This document shows, one piece after another, positions 14,577 through 23,408 of a DNA stretch of 35,501 bases. The stretch lies in contig SXOX01000113.1 of NCBI GenBank assembly GCA_005776585.1, forward strand, positions 1 to 35,501. Reading direction: 5' to 3'. The notes below the pieces were generated by a model, which saw only the letters and a program-made list of their open reading frames with translations, was not told the origin of the DNA and did not search any database. The position numbers were made by a program, and so were the translations under genes. Positions within the stretch are counted from its first letter, which is position 1, and each line of letters opens with the position of its first letter. Origin of the DNA: Pseudomonadota bacterium (GTDB taxonomy: Bacteria > Myxococcota_A > UBA9042 > GCA-2863065).

Positions 14577-15893
14577 TCAGAAATCGTGCTGCAGGTCCAG
14601 GCCGAAGTTGAACACGGCGCCCTTGACGCTGTAATCGCCCACGGGATCGTTCGGGTCGAACTTGTCGAAGCGCCGCTCGCGCAGCACGGCGACCTGGAAG
14701 CCGACGCCCACGGTGAGCGGGCTCTTGTGCACCTTGAGCGGGTCCGCGAATGTCCAGGAGCCACCGAGGGACACGACGTGCGTGTCGCTGTCGACGTAGT
14801 TCGTCTGATGGCGCTGTGTGGGCAGTGGCGTCGGCTTGAAGGCATAGCCGGCGCGTACGGTGAAGCCCTTGGGAAGCATAGCCTCGATACCAAAGCGCGG
14901 GATGACGACATCGCGCGATTCGAGCGACGGCGTCGTCGACGTCACGTCGATGAGGTTCTGCGGCGTGCTCTTCGGGTCGTTCAGTAGCCGCTGGTTGTCG
15001 ATGGTCAGCGTCGTCTTGGGCGCGAGGCCCGGACCCTTGGACCACATGGCCCACGTGAGGTCGAACAGCAGCCGCATCGGGACCCACGGCAGCCGCCACG
15101 CGACGCCAAAGTTGAGCTGGTGGGGGTTGTAGAGGCTCGTCCCGTCGATGTGGAACTGCAGCAGCCCGACGTCCTCGATGAGCGCCTTGATGGGCAGGTC
15201 GTAGCGCAGATCGATGTCCTGCCGATAACTGAGGCCGATGACGAGGCCCTTGGTCGGGATGAAGGACATGCCCGCAGTCGCCGCAAAGGTCCCATGCAGG
15301 TCGATGGTGAGCCGGCGACGCGTGACGCGCTGATCGACGAGCGAGAGGTTCACGTCGGCAGTGCCCTCGAGGCTGGCCAGGACCTGGAGCCCGATGCCGA
15401 GCCGCATCCACTTGATGGGCGTGCCGGCGAGGCCGAGCAGGATCACGAGCTTGTCGGGCGTGCTCTGCCACATGGGCAGCTGAGGCTGGCTGAAGTCGAC
15501 GCTCTCGGCGCGCGTGAGCTTCAAGATGGGCACGAACAGCACGAAGCCAAACCCGACGCGGTCCTTGAACACGCCGCCAAACGTGGTCGAGACGCCGACG
15601 TGAAAGCCGAGGTTCCGCTCGGGGAGGAGCGAGGCGACCGTACTGGACGTGGCGCGACGCTCGACGGTCACGAAGGGCTGGAGCAGGTCGATGCCCATGC
15701 CGACGTGTGTGTGCTTGCGGGCCATGAGCTGCGCTGGATTGTAGTACGCCGATTGATAGTCCGTGGCCCCGGCCGTGAGCGCGTTCGACAGCGACAGGCC
15801 GCGCGTGCCGCAGCCGACCGTGTCGAAGTACGACGCGTGCGCGGGCAACGCGACGAGCGCCAGGAGCGACCCGAGCCTGAGGATGCGGGTCAA
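14577..15893 (-). CDS. OMPP1/FadL/TodX-type outer-membrane protein
   Basis: This 438-residue protein begins with a signal peptide (residues 1-21, cleavage after PAHA) and ends in Phe (LQHDF), as expected for a beta-barrel handled by the BAM complex. The family pattern near the N-terminus is present: GTRGLSLSNALTAGATDYQSAYYNPAQL, which matches the hatch segment of FadL-type channels that move hydrophobic compounds such as fatty acids across the outer membrane. Alternating amphipathic strands continue throughout. The start is TTG 15893, forced because no ATG or GTG lies in frame nearby and the signal peptide starts exactly there; it overlaps the stop of the Hsp70 gene as TTGA. The substrate cannot be predicted. 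Confidence 0.88.
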   Translation of the reverse strand: MTRILRLGSLLALVALPAHASYFDTVGCGTRGLSLSNALTAGATDYQSAYYNPAQLMARKHTHVGMGIDLLQPFVTVERRATSSTVASLLPERNLGFHVGVSTTFGGVFKDRVGFGFVLFVPILKLTRAESVDFSQPQLPMWQSTPDKLVILLGLAGTPIKWMRLGIGLQVLASLEGTADVNLSLVDQRVTRRRLTIDLHGTFAATAGMSFIPTKGLVIGLSYRQDIDLRYDLPIKALIEDVGLLQFHIDGTSLYNPHQLNFGVAWRLPWVPMRLLFDLTWAMWSKGPGLAPKTTLTIDNQRLLNDPKSTPQNLIDVTSTTPSLESRDVVIPRFGIEAMLPKGFTVRAGYAFKPTPLPTQRHQTNYVDSDTHVVSLGGSWTFADPLKVHKSPLTVGVGFQVAVLRERRFDKFDPNDPVGDYSVKGAVFNFGLDLQHDF

Positions 15894-17446
15894 GCCGGCT
15901 CAGCCAATCGGCGCGAGAGCGTCTGAATCTCGCCCTCGGACAGGCGCATCGCGTCCCGCACCTGCACGGCGCGCTTGATGCCGGTGGCGGCCTCGCGCGC
16001 CTCGACCTGGAGCAGGCCGCTGGCGTCCACGGAGAAGGTGACGTCGATCTTCATGTCGCCTGCGCGCTTCGGGGGCAGATTCTCCAGACGAAACGAGCCG
16101 ATGAGGCGGTTCTCCTTCACCGACGAGTGCTCGCCCTGATAGACCTTGATGAGCACCGAGCTCTGATAATCCCGGCTCGTGGTGAACGTGTCCGTGCGGA
16201 AGGTCGGGATGGTCGAGCCGCGGTGGAGCATGGCCGCAAAGCGGTCCCCCTCGGCGAGGCCAACGGACAGCGGCAGGACGTCCAACAGGAGCACGTCGTC
16301 GGCCTCACCCGCGAGCGCGGCTGCGTGGATGGCCGCTCCGAGCGCCACGGCCTCGTCCGGGTTGACCCCCTTGCGCGCCGGCTTGCCGAATAGCTCGGCG
16401 ATGGCCTGCTGGACGTACGGCATCTTGGTCGAGCCGCCGACCAGCAGGACGTCGTCCACGTTGGCCGGCCCGATGCCCGCGTCCTGCAGCGCCTTCTGGC
16501 AGCACTCCAGCGTGCGCTTGACGAACGGCGCGACGATCTGCTCGAAGCGCTGGCGGTTGAGCGTCATCTCGAAGTGCTTCGGACCCGTGGAGTCCGTGCA
16601 CAGGAACGGCAGAATGATCTCGGCCTCGTGCGAGGACGATAGCTCGATCTTGGCGCCTTCGGACGCCTCGCGCAGCCGCTGGAGCGCCGTGGGATCCCCT
16701 TGGACCTCGACGCCGTGCATCCGATAGAAGTGGTCGATGAGCAGGCCCATGACCTTCTCGTCGACGTCGTCACCGCCCAGGAACGCATCGCCGCGGGTCG
16801 CCTTCACCTTGAGCACGCCGTCGCTGCACTCGAGGACCGAGCAGTCGAAGGTGCCGCCGCCCCAGTCGTAGACGACCAGCGTGCCCGTGCGCTTCGGGGA
16901 GGTCCCATAGGCGAGCGCGGCCGCGGGCGGCTCGTTCATGATCCGGAGCACCTCGATGCCAGCGACCCGCGCCGCGTCCATCGTGGCCTGGCGCTGGCTC
17001 TCGTCGAACCAGGCCGGACAGGTGATGACCGCCGCCTCGCACGGCTCGCCGAAGTACTCGTCGGCTGCGGCCTTGGCGGCCTGGAGGATGGCGGCGGAGA
17101 CCTCGATGGGGCTGCGGTCGCGTGCCCCCGCGCGAATGACGAGCTGGCCGCGCTCGTCGGCGCCGACCTCGTAGCCGAGGAGCGGCTGCAGTCGGGCGAC
17201 GATTTCGGCGTCCGGCCGCTGGCCCATGAGTCGCTTGACGGAGTGAACCGTCCGCGTGGGGTTCATCACCGCTTGACGTCGCGCGGAGGCGCCGACGAGG
17301 ACGGTGCCCTTCTCCGTATAGGCCACGACCGACGGCATGGTCTGCGTGCCCTCGGCGTTGGGGATGACGACCGGCCGCTCATCGACGTAGGTCGCGACAC
17401 ACGTGTTGGTCGTGCCGAGATCGATCCCCATGACCCGTCGTGCCAC
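15890..17446 (-). CDS. Short Hsp70-family chaperone lacking the C-terminal lid
   Basis: This 518-residue protein has the full Hsp70 nucleotide-binding domain: GIDLGTTNT (residues 7-15), RIMNEPPAAALAYG, YDWGGGTFDCSVLE, GDAFLGGDDVDE and LVGGSTKMPYVQ. A beta-type substrate-binding domain follows (LDVLPLSVGLA, VYQGEHSSVKEN, IGSFRLENLPPKRAGD, VTFSVDASGLLQVEA). It then stops after a short helix, about 100 residues before a normal DnaK would end, so the helical lid and flexible tail are missing, which is reminiscent of HscC-type Hsp70s. The start is GTG 17446, with a G-rich ribosome-binding site, giving VARRVMGIDLG; ATG 17431 is an alternative 5 codons in. No DnaJ or GrpE gene is nearby. It overlaps the FadL-type gene, which suggests a specialised role linked to that membrane protein. 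Confidence 0.93.
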   Translation of the reverse strand: MARRVMGIDLGTTNTCVATYVDERPVVIPNAEGTQTMPSVVAYTEKGTVLVGASARRQAVMNPTRTVHSVKRLMGQRPDAEIVARLQPLLGYEVGADERGQLVIRAGARDRSPIEVSAAILQAAKAAADEYFGEPCEAAVITCPAWFDESQRQATMDAARVAGIEVLRIMNEPPAAALAYGTSPKRTGTLVVYDWGGGTFDCSVLECSDGVLKVKATRGDAFLGGDDVDEKVMGLLIDHFYRMHGVEVQGDPTALQRLREASEGAKIELSSSHEAEIILPFLCTDSTGPKHFEMTLNRQRFEQIVAPFVKRTLECCQKALQDAGIGPANVDDVLLVGGSTKMPYVQQAIAELFGKPARKGVNPDEAVALGAAIHAAALAGEADDVLLLDVLPLSVGLAEGDRFAAMLHRGSTIPTFRTDTFTTSRDYQSSVLIKVYQGEHSSVKENRLIGSFRLENLPPKRAGDMKIDVTFSVDASGLLQVEAREAATGIKRAVQVRDAMRLSEGEIQTLSRRLAEPA

Positions 17447-17574
17447 TCTTGCCCCCCAAGCCACGTCTCGCGCAGCCGGGCGAGTGTCCCCGCGCCACCT
17501 CGCCGGTGTCAAGGGCGCGCAGCGCGCGGCGTCCCGAGTGGTGATTCAGGCCGAACCTTGGTACGCTCGCGACC

Positions 17575-18327
17575 ATGAACGTCTGGCCCCACACTGAGCG
17601 CTCGGCGCTCCTCAGTCTCGCCGTGGCGACCGTCGCCGTGGTTGCCTCGAGTTGCACGACCCAGACCACCGAACGTCGCGTGGTCGGGTCGGACGGCGGC
17701 ACCTCCTCCGGGACGACCGGGGACGCGACGACCGGCGGCACGACGGGCGGCAGCGGGAGCGGTGGAACCACGGCCGGGACGGGCTCTGGTTCGGGCTCGG
17801 GCTCGGGCACGACGACAGGCACGGAGGACGTGGCCGGGACGACGGGCGGCACGGATACGACCGTGACGACCCCGCCGCCCTTGTGCGGCGCGTTTACGCC
17901 AGCCGGAGACCCGCTGTACCCGGACGGCAAGCCGGTGGGCTTCCCGTGTGCGGCTCACTCCGACTGCGCGACCGGTTACTGCTACGACGAGGCGCTCTGG
18001 AACGAGGACGGGACCCAGCAGCACCGCTTCTGCACCGCCGCGTGCACGCAGTGCGAGAAGACCAAGTGCTCGGACTACCCCAAGCCCGGCGCCAAGCTCG
18101 AGAGCAACTGCGCCGGGACGCTGTCCTCGTCGTTTCGCAAGCACTTCAACCTGCGCTTCAAGAGCCTGTGCCTCGCGAAGTGCACGCAGGACGCAGACTG
18201 CGCGGACCTGGGGGGCACGTTCACCAAGTGCGCGCAGCTCAAGTTCGGCAAGGACTTCAATTACGGCGTGAACAAGTACTGCCAGCCGGCGGACTTCTAT
18301 CTGACGCCCGAGAGCGAGTTCAAATGA
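17575..18327 (+). CDS. Cys-rich lipoprotein with Gly/Ser/Thr linker
   Basis: This 250-residue protein has a lipoprotein signal peptide ending in the lipobox VASSC (lipidated C27). A long Gly/Ser/Thr linker follows (about residues 38-100, with repeated GSGSG and TTGG), then a globular Cys-rich C-terminal part. Paired patterns there, such as CAAHSDCATGYCYD and CTAACTQCEKTKC, resemble the short disulphide-rich modules common in Myxococcota surface lipoproteins. The layout is that of a surface-exposed domain held away from the membrane by a flexible stalk. No enzymatic family is recognised. Its stop overlaps the ATG of the copper-monooxygenase-like gene (ATGA at 18324-18327). This makes it the first of three coupled lipoprotein genes, probably an accessory or binding partner. 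The start ATG 17575 gives an immediate, good signal peptide. Confidence 0.85.
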   Translation: MNVWPHTERSALLSLAVATVAVVASSCTTQTTERRVVGSDGGTSSGTTGDATTGGTTGGSGSGGTTAGTGSGSGSGSGTTTGTEDVAGTTGGTDTTVTTPPPLCGAFTPAGDPLYPDGKPVGFPCAAHSDCATGYCYDEALWNEDGTQQHRFCTAACTQCEKTKCSDYPKPGAKLESNCAGTLSSSFRKHFNLRFKSLCLAKCTQDADCADLGGTFTKCAQLKFGKDFNYGVNKYCQPADFYLTPESEFK

Positions 18328-19670
18328 GCCTCCGATTCTGCCTGCTCGCGGTCTCCGCGCTGGTGCTGGGTGTGACCGGCTGCAAGACGGAGGCGACCGT
18401 CACGCAGAACGACACCGCGGTCGCTGGCGCCGACGCCGCAGGGCTCCAGGACCTGTCCGGTACGTCCAGCACCGACACGCTCCCGTCGAGCCCGGATAGC
18501 ACCTCGGACACAGGCACCCCGGTGGGCGAGCCCGCGTGCGCACCGCTGGCCAAGGACTGCAAGTTCATCCAGCAAGGCTGCACTCTGAAGGACGGCAAGC
18601 CCAAGTGTACGCCGTGCACGGAGGGTCAGGCGCCCCAGGGAGACCTGGCCGTATGCGCTCCGATCCCAGGCAAGGTCATCGCGCACGACTTCGGGGTGCT
18701 GGAGCTCGAGGTCGCCCAGGAAGAGGACGGCTGGTGTCAGAGCTTCGCGCTCAATAACGCCGAAGAGCTGTGGGTCAACGCCGTCGAGTTCATCTCGGAT
18801 GGCGGCTACCACCACTCCAACTGGTTCTTTGTGCCCGAAGGCTCGACGCAAGGCACGGACCCCTCCGGCAAGCCAATGGAGGCGCCGCTCGGCCTCTGGA
18901 AGAACTGCTACAAGGAGGGCTTCCAGGAGGTCTCGGCGGCGCTGGCCGGCGGCGTGCTCTTTGCGCAGTCGACGCAGGTCGTGCGTGACGTGCAGAAGTT
19001 CGGCGAGGGCATCGCCGTGCGCATCCCACCCTGGCAGCGCGTGATTGGCGCGACGCACCTGCTCAACGTCTACCCCAACAAGCTCGCGACGCGGCTGCGC
19101 ATGCGCATCTACACGGTGCCGGCCGCCGAGGTGAAGACGAAGCTCACGCCGTTCCGCTTCTCGTACTACGACCTACATATTCCGCCCAAGGGCAACGCGC
19201 TGGTCGAGGGCACCTGCGACTTCGGTCCAGCGCACGAGAAGGCGACCTTTGGCAAGCCGTTCGGCCTGCGCCTGCACTACGCCCTGCCCCACTATCACCG
19301 CCTGGGGACGTCGTTTCGTCTGGCCTACTCGGGTGGGCCAAACGATGGCAAGACCATCTTCGAGCAGGGGGCGTTCAACCCCGATCCGTTCGGCCACGTG
19401 CTCGAGCCTCCCATCGACGTCTCGACGGGGCTGACCCTCTCCTGCGGCTTCGCCAATCCGTCCGACGACGAGATCATCTGGGGGATCGGCAAGAATGAGA
19501 TGTGCGTCATGCTCGGCTTCGCGGAGTCGGCAGTCGCCTACGACGCCTCGGTCAGCACCTCGGACTCCGACGTCACCAAAGATGGCACGCGCACGCTCAA
19601 GGGCCCCTGTAAGGTCGTCGGCTACCCTTTCCTCCAGGACAAGGCCGGCGGCACGCCGCCCAAGAAATGA
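18324..19670 (+). CDS. Lipoprotein with copper type II (PHM-like) monooxygenase fold
   Basis: This 448-residue lipoprotein (lipobox VTGC, C20) has a Ser/Thr/Asp-rich linker to about residue 68 and a small Cys-rich module (about 71-111). Its main domain resembles the two-lobed, copper-dependent peptidylglycine alpha-hydroxylating/dopamine beta-monooxygenase fold. All six copper ligands expected of that fold can be placed: H163-H164 and H245 (CuH site), and H323-x-H325 with M393 in NEMC (CuM site). Spacings are close to rat PHM (107/108/172 and 242/244/314). The segment from LSCGFANPSDDEIIWGIGKNEMC matches the conserved end of the second lobe. This is a pattern-based call made by eye; the substrate is unknown, and a copper-binding role without oxygenase activity is the alternative. 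The location is predicted to be outer membrane or periplasmic. It is coupled to the genes on both sides. Confidence 0.75.
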   Translation: MSLRFCLLAVSALVLGVTGCKTEATVTQNDTAVAGADAAGLQDLSGTSSTDTLPSSPDSTSDTGTPVGEPACAPLAKDCKFIQQGCTLKDGKPKCTPCTEGQAPQGDLAVCAPIPGKVIAHDFGVLELEVAQEEDGWCQSFALNNAEELWVNAVEFISDGGYHHSNWFFVPEGSTQGTDPSGKPMEAPLGLWKNCYKEGFQEVSAALAGGVLFAQSTQVVRDVQKFGEGIAVRIPPWQRVIGATHLLNVYPNKLATRLRMRIYTVPAAEVKTKLTPFRFSYYDLHIPPKGNALVEGTCDFGPAHEKATFGKPFGLRLHYALPHYHRLGTSFRLAYSGGPNDGKTIFEQGAFNPDPFGHVLEPPIDVSTGLTLSCGFANPSDDEIIWGIGKNEMCVMLGFAESAVAYDASVSTSDSDVTKDGTRTLKGPCKVVGYPFLQDKAGGTPPKK

Positions 19671-19948
19671 GGCGCGGCGCTCTCGCGACGTTCGCCCTCG
19701 TGGTGACTCTGGCCGGCTGCAAGAAGCCGTGCGCCGAGCTGTGCGATCGGCAGGCGGAGTGCGTCCGCGCGCCTGAGGGCCAGAAGGAGGCGCTGAAGCC
19801 GGTCGATCAGCGGGACCTGTGCATCGCGGTCTGCGAGACGCGCTCCAAGGACGCGACGCACGCCAGCGCCATGCAGGAGGCCATCGCGTGCGCCAAGGCG
19901 AGCTGCGCCGACTTCGTCTCCTGTCTCGGCAAGATCGCGACGAAGTAG
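19667..19948 (+). CDS. Small Cys-rich lipoprotein
   Basis: This 93-residue product has a lipoprotein signal peptide with lipobox LAGC (C18), directly followed by KKPCAELCDRQAECV. About nine Cys occur in total, arranged as C-x3-C and C-x4-C pairs on probable helices (CAELC, CIAVC, CAKASCADFVSC). This pattern suggests a small disulphide-linked helical hairpin bundle, as found in many short Myxococcota lipoproteins. It also recalls twin C-x(n)-C proteins that bind copper, but no known copper-chaperone motif is exact. The ATG overlaps the stop of the copper-monooxygenase-like gene by 4 bases, so it is the third cistron of the operon. A partner or copper-delivery role is an inference from position alone. 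Confidence 0.8.
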   Translation: MRRGALATFALVVTLAGCKKPCAELCDRQAECVRAPEGQKEALKPVDQRDLCIAVCETRSKDATHASAMQEAIACAKASCADFVSCLGKIATK

Positions 19949-19976
19949 CGCCGCCTCGTTGCCGCACCGTCTGCGA

Positions 19977-20405
19977 CTAGGTCTGCGGCCCGAGCAAGCG
20001 CTCGAGCGCGGCGCGGCTGTGACGCGTGAGCGCCAGGAAGCGCACGCCAAGCCCAGGTCGCTCGTCGGTGCCATGCCGTACGACCTCCGCCTCGCCTTCG
20101 ATCGGGTCGAGCTCGTCTGTAAACAACGTAAACCGCATCTGGATCCGTGCGCCAATCGGGACCAGCACCCGCGTGCTCAAGAACGCGCCCGTGTGCGACA
20201 CGTCCGAGACCCACTCGACGACGTCCGCTGCGATGACCAGGAGCTCCTCGTTGACTGGCAGCCGCGTACTGCGGCGCCGATTGGGCATCGGCAGCTCGGG
20301 ATCGGTGCGCGCGTCGTCCTCCGGTGGCTTGGGCGCGGGTGCGACACGCTTGGGCGGAACGGCAGCCTTGGACTTGGAGCGGCGATCGCGCGACATGACA
20401 GGCAT
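19977..20405 (-). CDS. PilZ-domain protein (putative c-di-GMP receptor)
   Basis: This 142-residue protein has a basic, Pro-rich N-terminal tail (about residues 5-40) and a single PilZ domain. The c-di-GMP-binding elements are R44-x3-R48 in NRRRSTRLP and D68-x-S70-x2-G73 in DVSHTGAFL, followed by strands [10 protein letters not shown] and GEAEVVRHG and the closing segment [10 protein letters not shown]. The binding residues look intact, so it should sense cyclic di-GMP, which in these bacteria controls motility and matrix production. It has no output domain and probably acts by protein contacts. The start may be ATG 20405 or ATG 20396. It is convergent with the small lipoprotein gene (28 bases between stops) and divergent from the DUF255 gene. 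Confidence 0.9.
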   Translation of the reverse strand: MPVMSRDRRSKSKAAVPPKRVAPAPKPPEDDARTDPELPMPNRRRSTRLPVNEELLVIAADVVEWVSDVSHTGAFLSTRVLVPIGARIQMRFTLFTDELDPIEGEAEVVRHGTDERPGLGVRFLALTRHSRAALERLLGPQT

Positions 20406-20476
20406 CGTGGCATGACCTTCTCGGTCTCACAATCGCGGCCGACGTGATAAGGGTCCTGCGCGTCGGAGGCGCCACC

Positions 20477-22531
20477 ATGAACCACCTGAGCCATGAGAAG
20501 AGCCCGTACCTGCTTCAGCACGTCGACAACCCGGTCGACTGGTACCCCTGGGGCGCCGCCGCGTTTGCGCGCGCCAAGGAGCTCGATCGCCCGATGCTCC
20601 TGTCGGTCGGCTACGCGACGTGCCACTGGTGTCACGTGATGGCCCACGAGTCCTTCGAGGACCCGAGCATGGCGGAGGTCATCAACGCGCACTTCGTCGC
20701 CGTCAAGGTCGACCGGGAGGAGCGACCAGACGTCGATGGGGTGTACATGGCCGCAGTCCAGGCCACGAGCGGCCACGGCGGCTGGCCCATGACCGTGTTC
20801 ATGACGCCGGACGGGCGGCCGTTCTACTGCGGGACGTATTTCCCTCCCGATGATCGCTGGGGTCGGCCAGGCTTTCGCCGCATCCTGACGGCCATCGCCG
20901 ACGCGTGGCGCGACCGGCGCGCGGACCTGGAGGCCACGGGGCAGTCGCTGCTCGACGCCATCGCCAAGAGCCAGGCCATCCCGCCCGGTGCCGCCTCGCC
21001 GGAGCTCGTCGACGCGCTCGGCGTCGACCTCGCACGCGCCTATGACAGCCACGACGGCGGCTTCGGCGGCGCGCCCAAGTTCCCTCGTCCCATGGCGTTC
21101 TCCGCGCTGCTGCGGCGCGCGGTGCGGCGACGCGACGCCGAGGCGCTGACGATGGTCACCCATTCGCTCGACAAGATGGCCCGCGGCGGCCTCTGCGATC
21201 AGCTCGCGGGAGGCTTCGCGCGGTACTCGACCGACGACCGGTGGCTGGTGCCGCACTTCGAGAAGATGCGCTACGACAACGCCCAGCTCGCGCGCGCATA
21301 CGTCGAGGCCTTCCTCGTGAGCGGACGCGCCGAGCTCGCGGTCGTGGCGCGCGAGACGCTCGACTACCTGCTGCGCGATCTCCTCTTGCCCTGTGGCGCG
21401 TTTGCGTCGGCCGAGGACGCCGACAGCGAGGGGCACGAGGGTCGTTTCTATGTCTGGACGGCGCCTGAGGTGGAGGCGGTGCTCGGCAAGGACGACGGCG
21501 CCTTCGCCTGCCGATGGTTTGGCGTGACCGAGTTCGGCAACTTCGAGGGCGGACCGGAGGCCGTCCTTACACGCGCTCATGACCCGGCGGCCGTGGCCCG
21601 CGAGGTCGGGGTCACGCCCGAGGAGGTCGAGCGGCGCGTGGCGGAAGTGCGCCAACGCCTGCTCCAGGCGCGGGCGGCGCGCGTGCGGCCGTTGCTCGAT
21701 GACAAGGTCCTCACGGGCTGGAACGGGTTGGCCATCGGCGCGCTCGCACGGGCCGCGCGGGCCCTGGACGAGCCGCGCTACGCGGAGGCTGCGGTGACGG
21801 CGGCGCGCTTCGTGGCGACAACCCTCATGCGCGAGGACGGCTCGCTCCTCCGGCGCTTCCGAGACGGTGAGGCGGCGCACGCCGGCACGCTGGAGGACGC
21901 GGTGCTGTTCTCCGACGGCCTGCTCGACGTCTTTGAACTGACCGGAGACGTGACGTGGATCGAGCGCGCTCGGACGCTCATGGACCACGCGCTGGAAACG
22001 CTGTGGGACGGCGACGGCGGCGGGTTCTTCTCCACCGCGCTGGGCCACGATCCGCACCTCGGGACGCGCCTCAAAGAGGCCTACGACGGCGCGATGCCGT
22101 CAGGCAACTCCGCGGCCGCGCACGTGCTGCTCCGCCTGTTTGGCCTCACGATGGAGCCCCGCTATCGCGAACGTGCGACGCAGACGCTCGACGCGTTCGC
22201 CCGCCCGATGGCCCGAAACGCCGAGGCGTATCCGTGGATGGTGTGCGCGCTCGACGACCTGTTGAGCGGCCCGCGCCAGATCGTCCTCGTCGGTGACCCG
22301 AATGACGCCGCGACGCAGGCGCTTCGGCGGGAGGTCGACCGCCGCTTTCTGCCGGGGACCGTGGTCGCTTATCGCGATCCCCGGCTGCCGGACGCCGCTT
22401 TGGCGCCCATCGCGCGCGGTCGCCCGCTCGTCGACGGTCAGCCCGCCGCCTACGTCTGCCGCGACTTTACGTGCGCGCTCCCGGTGACCCGCCCCGAGGC
22501 GCTCGCCGGGATGCTCGAGACCCGCGGGTAG
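20477..22531 (+). CDS. DUF255/YyaL-type protein with thioredoxin-like N-terminus
   Basis: This 684-residue protein belongs to the conserved YyaL/SSP411 family. It combines an N-terminal thioredoxin-like DUF255 domain (residues about 5-165) with an (alpha/alpha)6-barrel resembling N-acylglucosamine epimerases and cellobiose epimerases. Landmarks are [18 protein letters not shown], the C49-H-W-C52 motif in [78 protein letters not shown] and [11 protein letters not shown]. The family is widespread, and its physiological reaction is still undefined as far as I know. The start ATG 20477 has GGAGG 7 bases upstream; the open frame 11 codons further upstream is not needed. It converges on purU with a 6-base gap. 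Confidence 0.93.
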   Translation: MNHLSHEKSPYLLQHVDNPVDWYPWGAAAFARAKELDRPMLLSVGYATCHWCHVMAHESFEDPSMAEVINAHFVAVKVDREERPDVDGVYMAAVQATSGHGGWPMTVFMTPDGRPFYCGTYFPPDDRWGRPGFRRILTAIADAWRDRRADLEATGQSLLDAIAKSQAIPPGAASPELVDALGVDLARAYDSHDGGFGGAPKFPRPMAFSALLRRAVRRRDAEALTMVTHSLDKMARGGLCDQLAGGFARYSTDDRWLVPHFEKMRYDNAQLARAYVEAFLVSGRAELAVVARETLDYLLRDLLLPCGAFASAEDADSEGHEGRFYVWTAPEVEAVLGKDDGAFACRWFGVTEFGNFEGGPEAVLTRAHDPAAVAREVGVTPEEVERRVAEVRQRLLQARAARVRPLLDDKVLTGWNGLAIGALARAARALDEPRYAEAAVTAARFVATTLMREDGSLLRRFRDGEAAHAGTLEDAVLFSDGLLDVFELTGDVTWIERARTLMDHALETLWDGDGGGFFSTALGHDPHLGTRLKEAYDGAMPSGNSAAAHVLLRLFGLTMEPRYRERATQTLDAFARPMARNAEAYPWMVCALDDLLSGPRQIVLVGDPNDAATQALRREVDRRFLPGTVVAYRDPRLPDAALAPIARGRPLVDGQPAAYVCRDFTCALPVTRPEALAGMLETRG

Positions 22532-22537
22532 CGCCCC

Positions 22538-23404
22538 TCACCCAAACACACCGGGGCGGTTGCCGAAGACCATGATGAGGTCTTCCAGATGACACAGCAC
22601 GGCGCGGGCGAGCACGCGGCGCTCGAGGTCGCGGCCGAGCTCCTGGAGCGCCACCACGTCGTGCCGGTGCGTGACGGGTCCGACCGCCTGATCGATGATG
22701 GGACCGCAGTCGAGGTCCGCGGTGACGTAGTGCGCGGTCGCGCCGATGAGCTTGACGCCCCGATCGAAGGCCTGCCGATAGGGGTTGGCGCCCACGAACG
22801 CGGGCAGAAACGAGTGATGGATGTTGATGATGCGGTTGGGATATCGCGCGACGAACTCCGGCGACAGCACCTGCATGTACCGAGCGAGCACGACGAGGTC
22901 GACCTGCCCCTCCATGAGCGACAAGACGTGGGCCTCGTGCTCCGCCTTATGGCCGGGCGCACACGGGACGTGGTGAAACGGCACGCCAAAGCCCTCGACC
23001 GCCGCGCGTAGCGTGTCGTGGTTGGAGATGACCATGCGCACGTCCGCCGGCAGATGTCCCCGCTTCCATTGCCATAGAAGCTCGAGGAGCGCGTGGTCCG
23101 CCTTGGACGCGAGCAGCGCGACCCGTTTGGGCTCCGCGGCATAGGAAAGGCGCCAGTCCATTCCGAATCGTGCCGCCACGACGTCTGCGAAGCTCCGCTC
23201 CAGCGCTGCGCGGCCGACGTCGAGGTGCGGAGTCTGGAGCTCGAGCCGCATGAAGAACGTGCCGCCCTCGGGGTCCGTCGAGTGCTGGTCCAGGTCGGTG
23301 ATGTTGGCCCCATGCGCGTAGAGGAAGCCGCTCACCTCGGCCACGATGCCGGGGCGGTCGGGGCACGAGATGAGCAGCCGCGCGATATTGGGGGAGAACG
23401 GCAC
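22538..23404 (-). CDS. purU: Formyltetrahydrofolate deformylase
   Basis: This 288-residue enzyme hydrolyses 10-formyltetrahydrofolate to formate and tetrahydrofolate, balancing the one-carbon pool and feeding formate to PurT-type purine synthesis. The N-terminal ACT-type regulatory domain (about residues 8-85) starts [19 protein letters not shown]. The C-terminal formyltransferase-like domain carries the catalytic set N194 and H196 ([11 protein letters not shown]) and D232 (LDCGPII), plus [13 protein letters not shown] and HKAEHE. Length is normal for PurU. The start is GTG 23404, placed to give the standard short lead before the ACT domain. It lies only 4 bases after the stop of the giant lipoprotein gene, an unusual neighbour, so it may share that transcript. 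No folate gene is close by. Confidence 0.96.
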   Translation of the reverse strand: MPFSPNIARLLISCPDRPGIVAEVSGFLYAHGANITDLDQHSTDPEGGTFFMRLELQTPHLDVGRAALERSFADVVAARFGMDWRLSYAAEPKRVALLASKADHALLELLWQWKRGHLPADVRMVISNHDTLRAAVEGFGVPFHHVPCAPGHKAEHEAHVLSLMEGQVDLVVLARYMQVLSPEFVARYPNRIINIHHSFLPAFVGANPYRQAFDRGVKLIGATAHYVTADLDCGPIIDQAVGPVTHRHDVVALQELGRDLERRVLARAVLCHLEDLIMVFGNRPGVFG

Positions 23405-23408
23405 GCGC

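Noticed and set aside
20177..22057. Minus-strand open frame of about 626 codons opposite the DUF255 gene
   Set aside because: The DUF255 frame has strong family motifs; the opposite frame is an Arg/Val-rich shadow typical of high-GC DNA.
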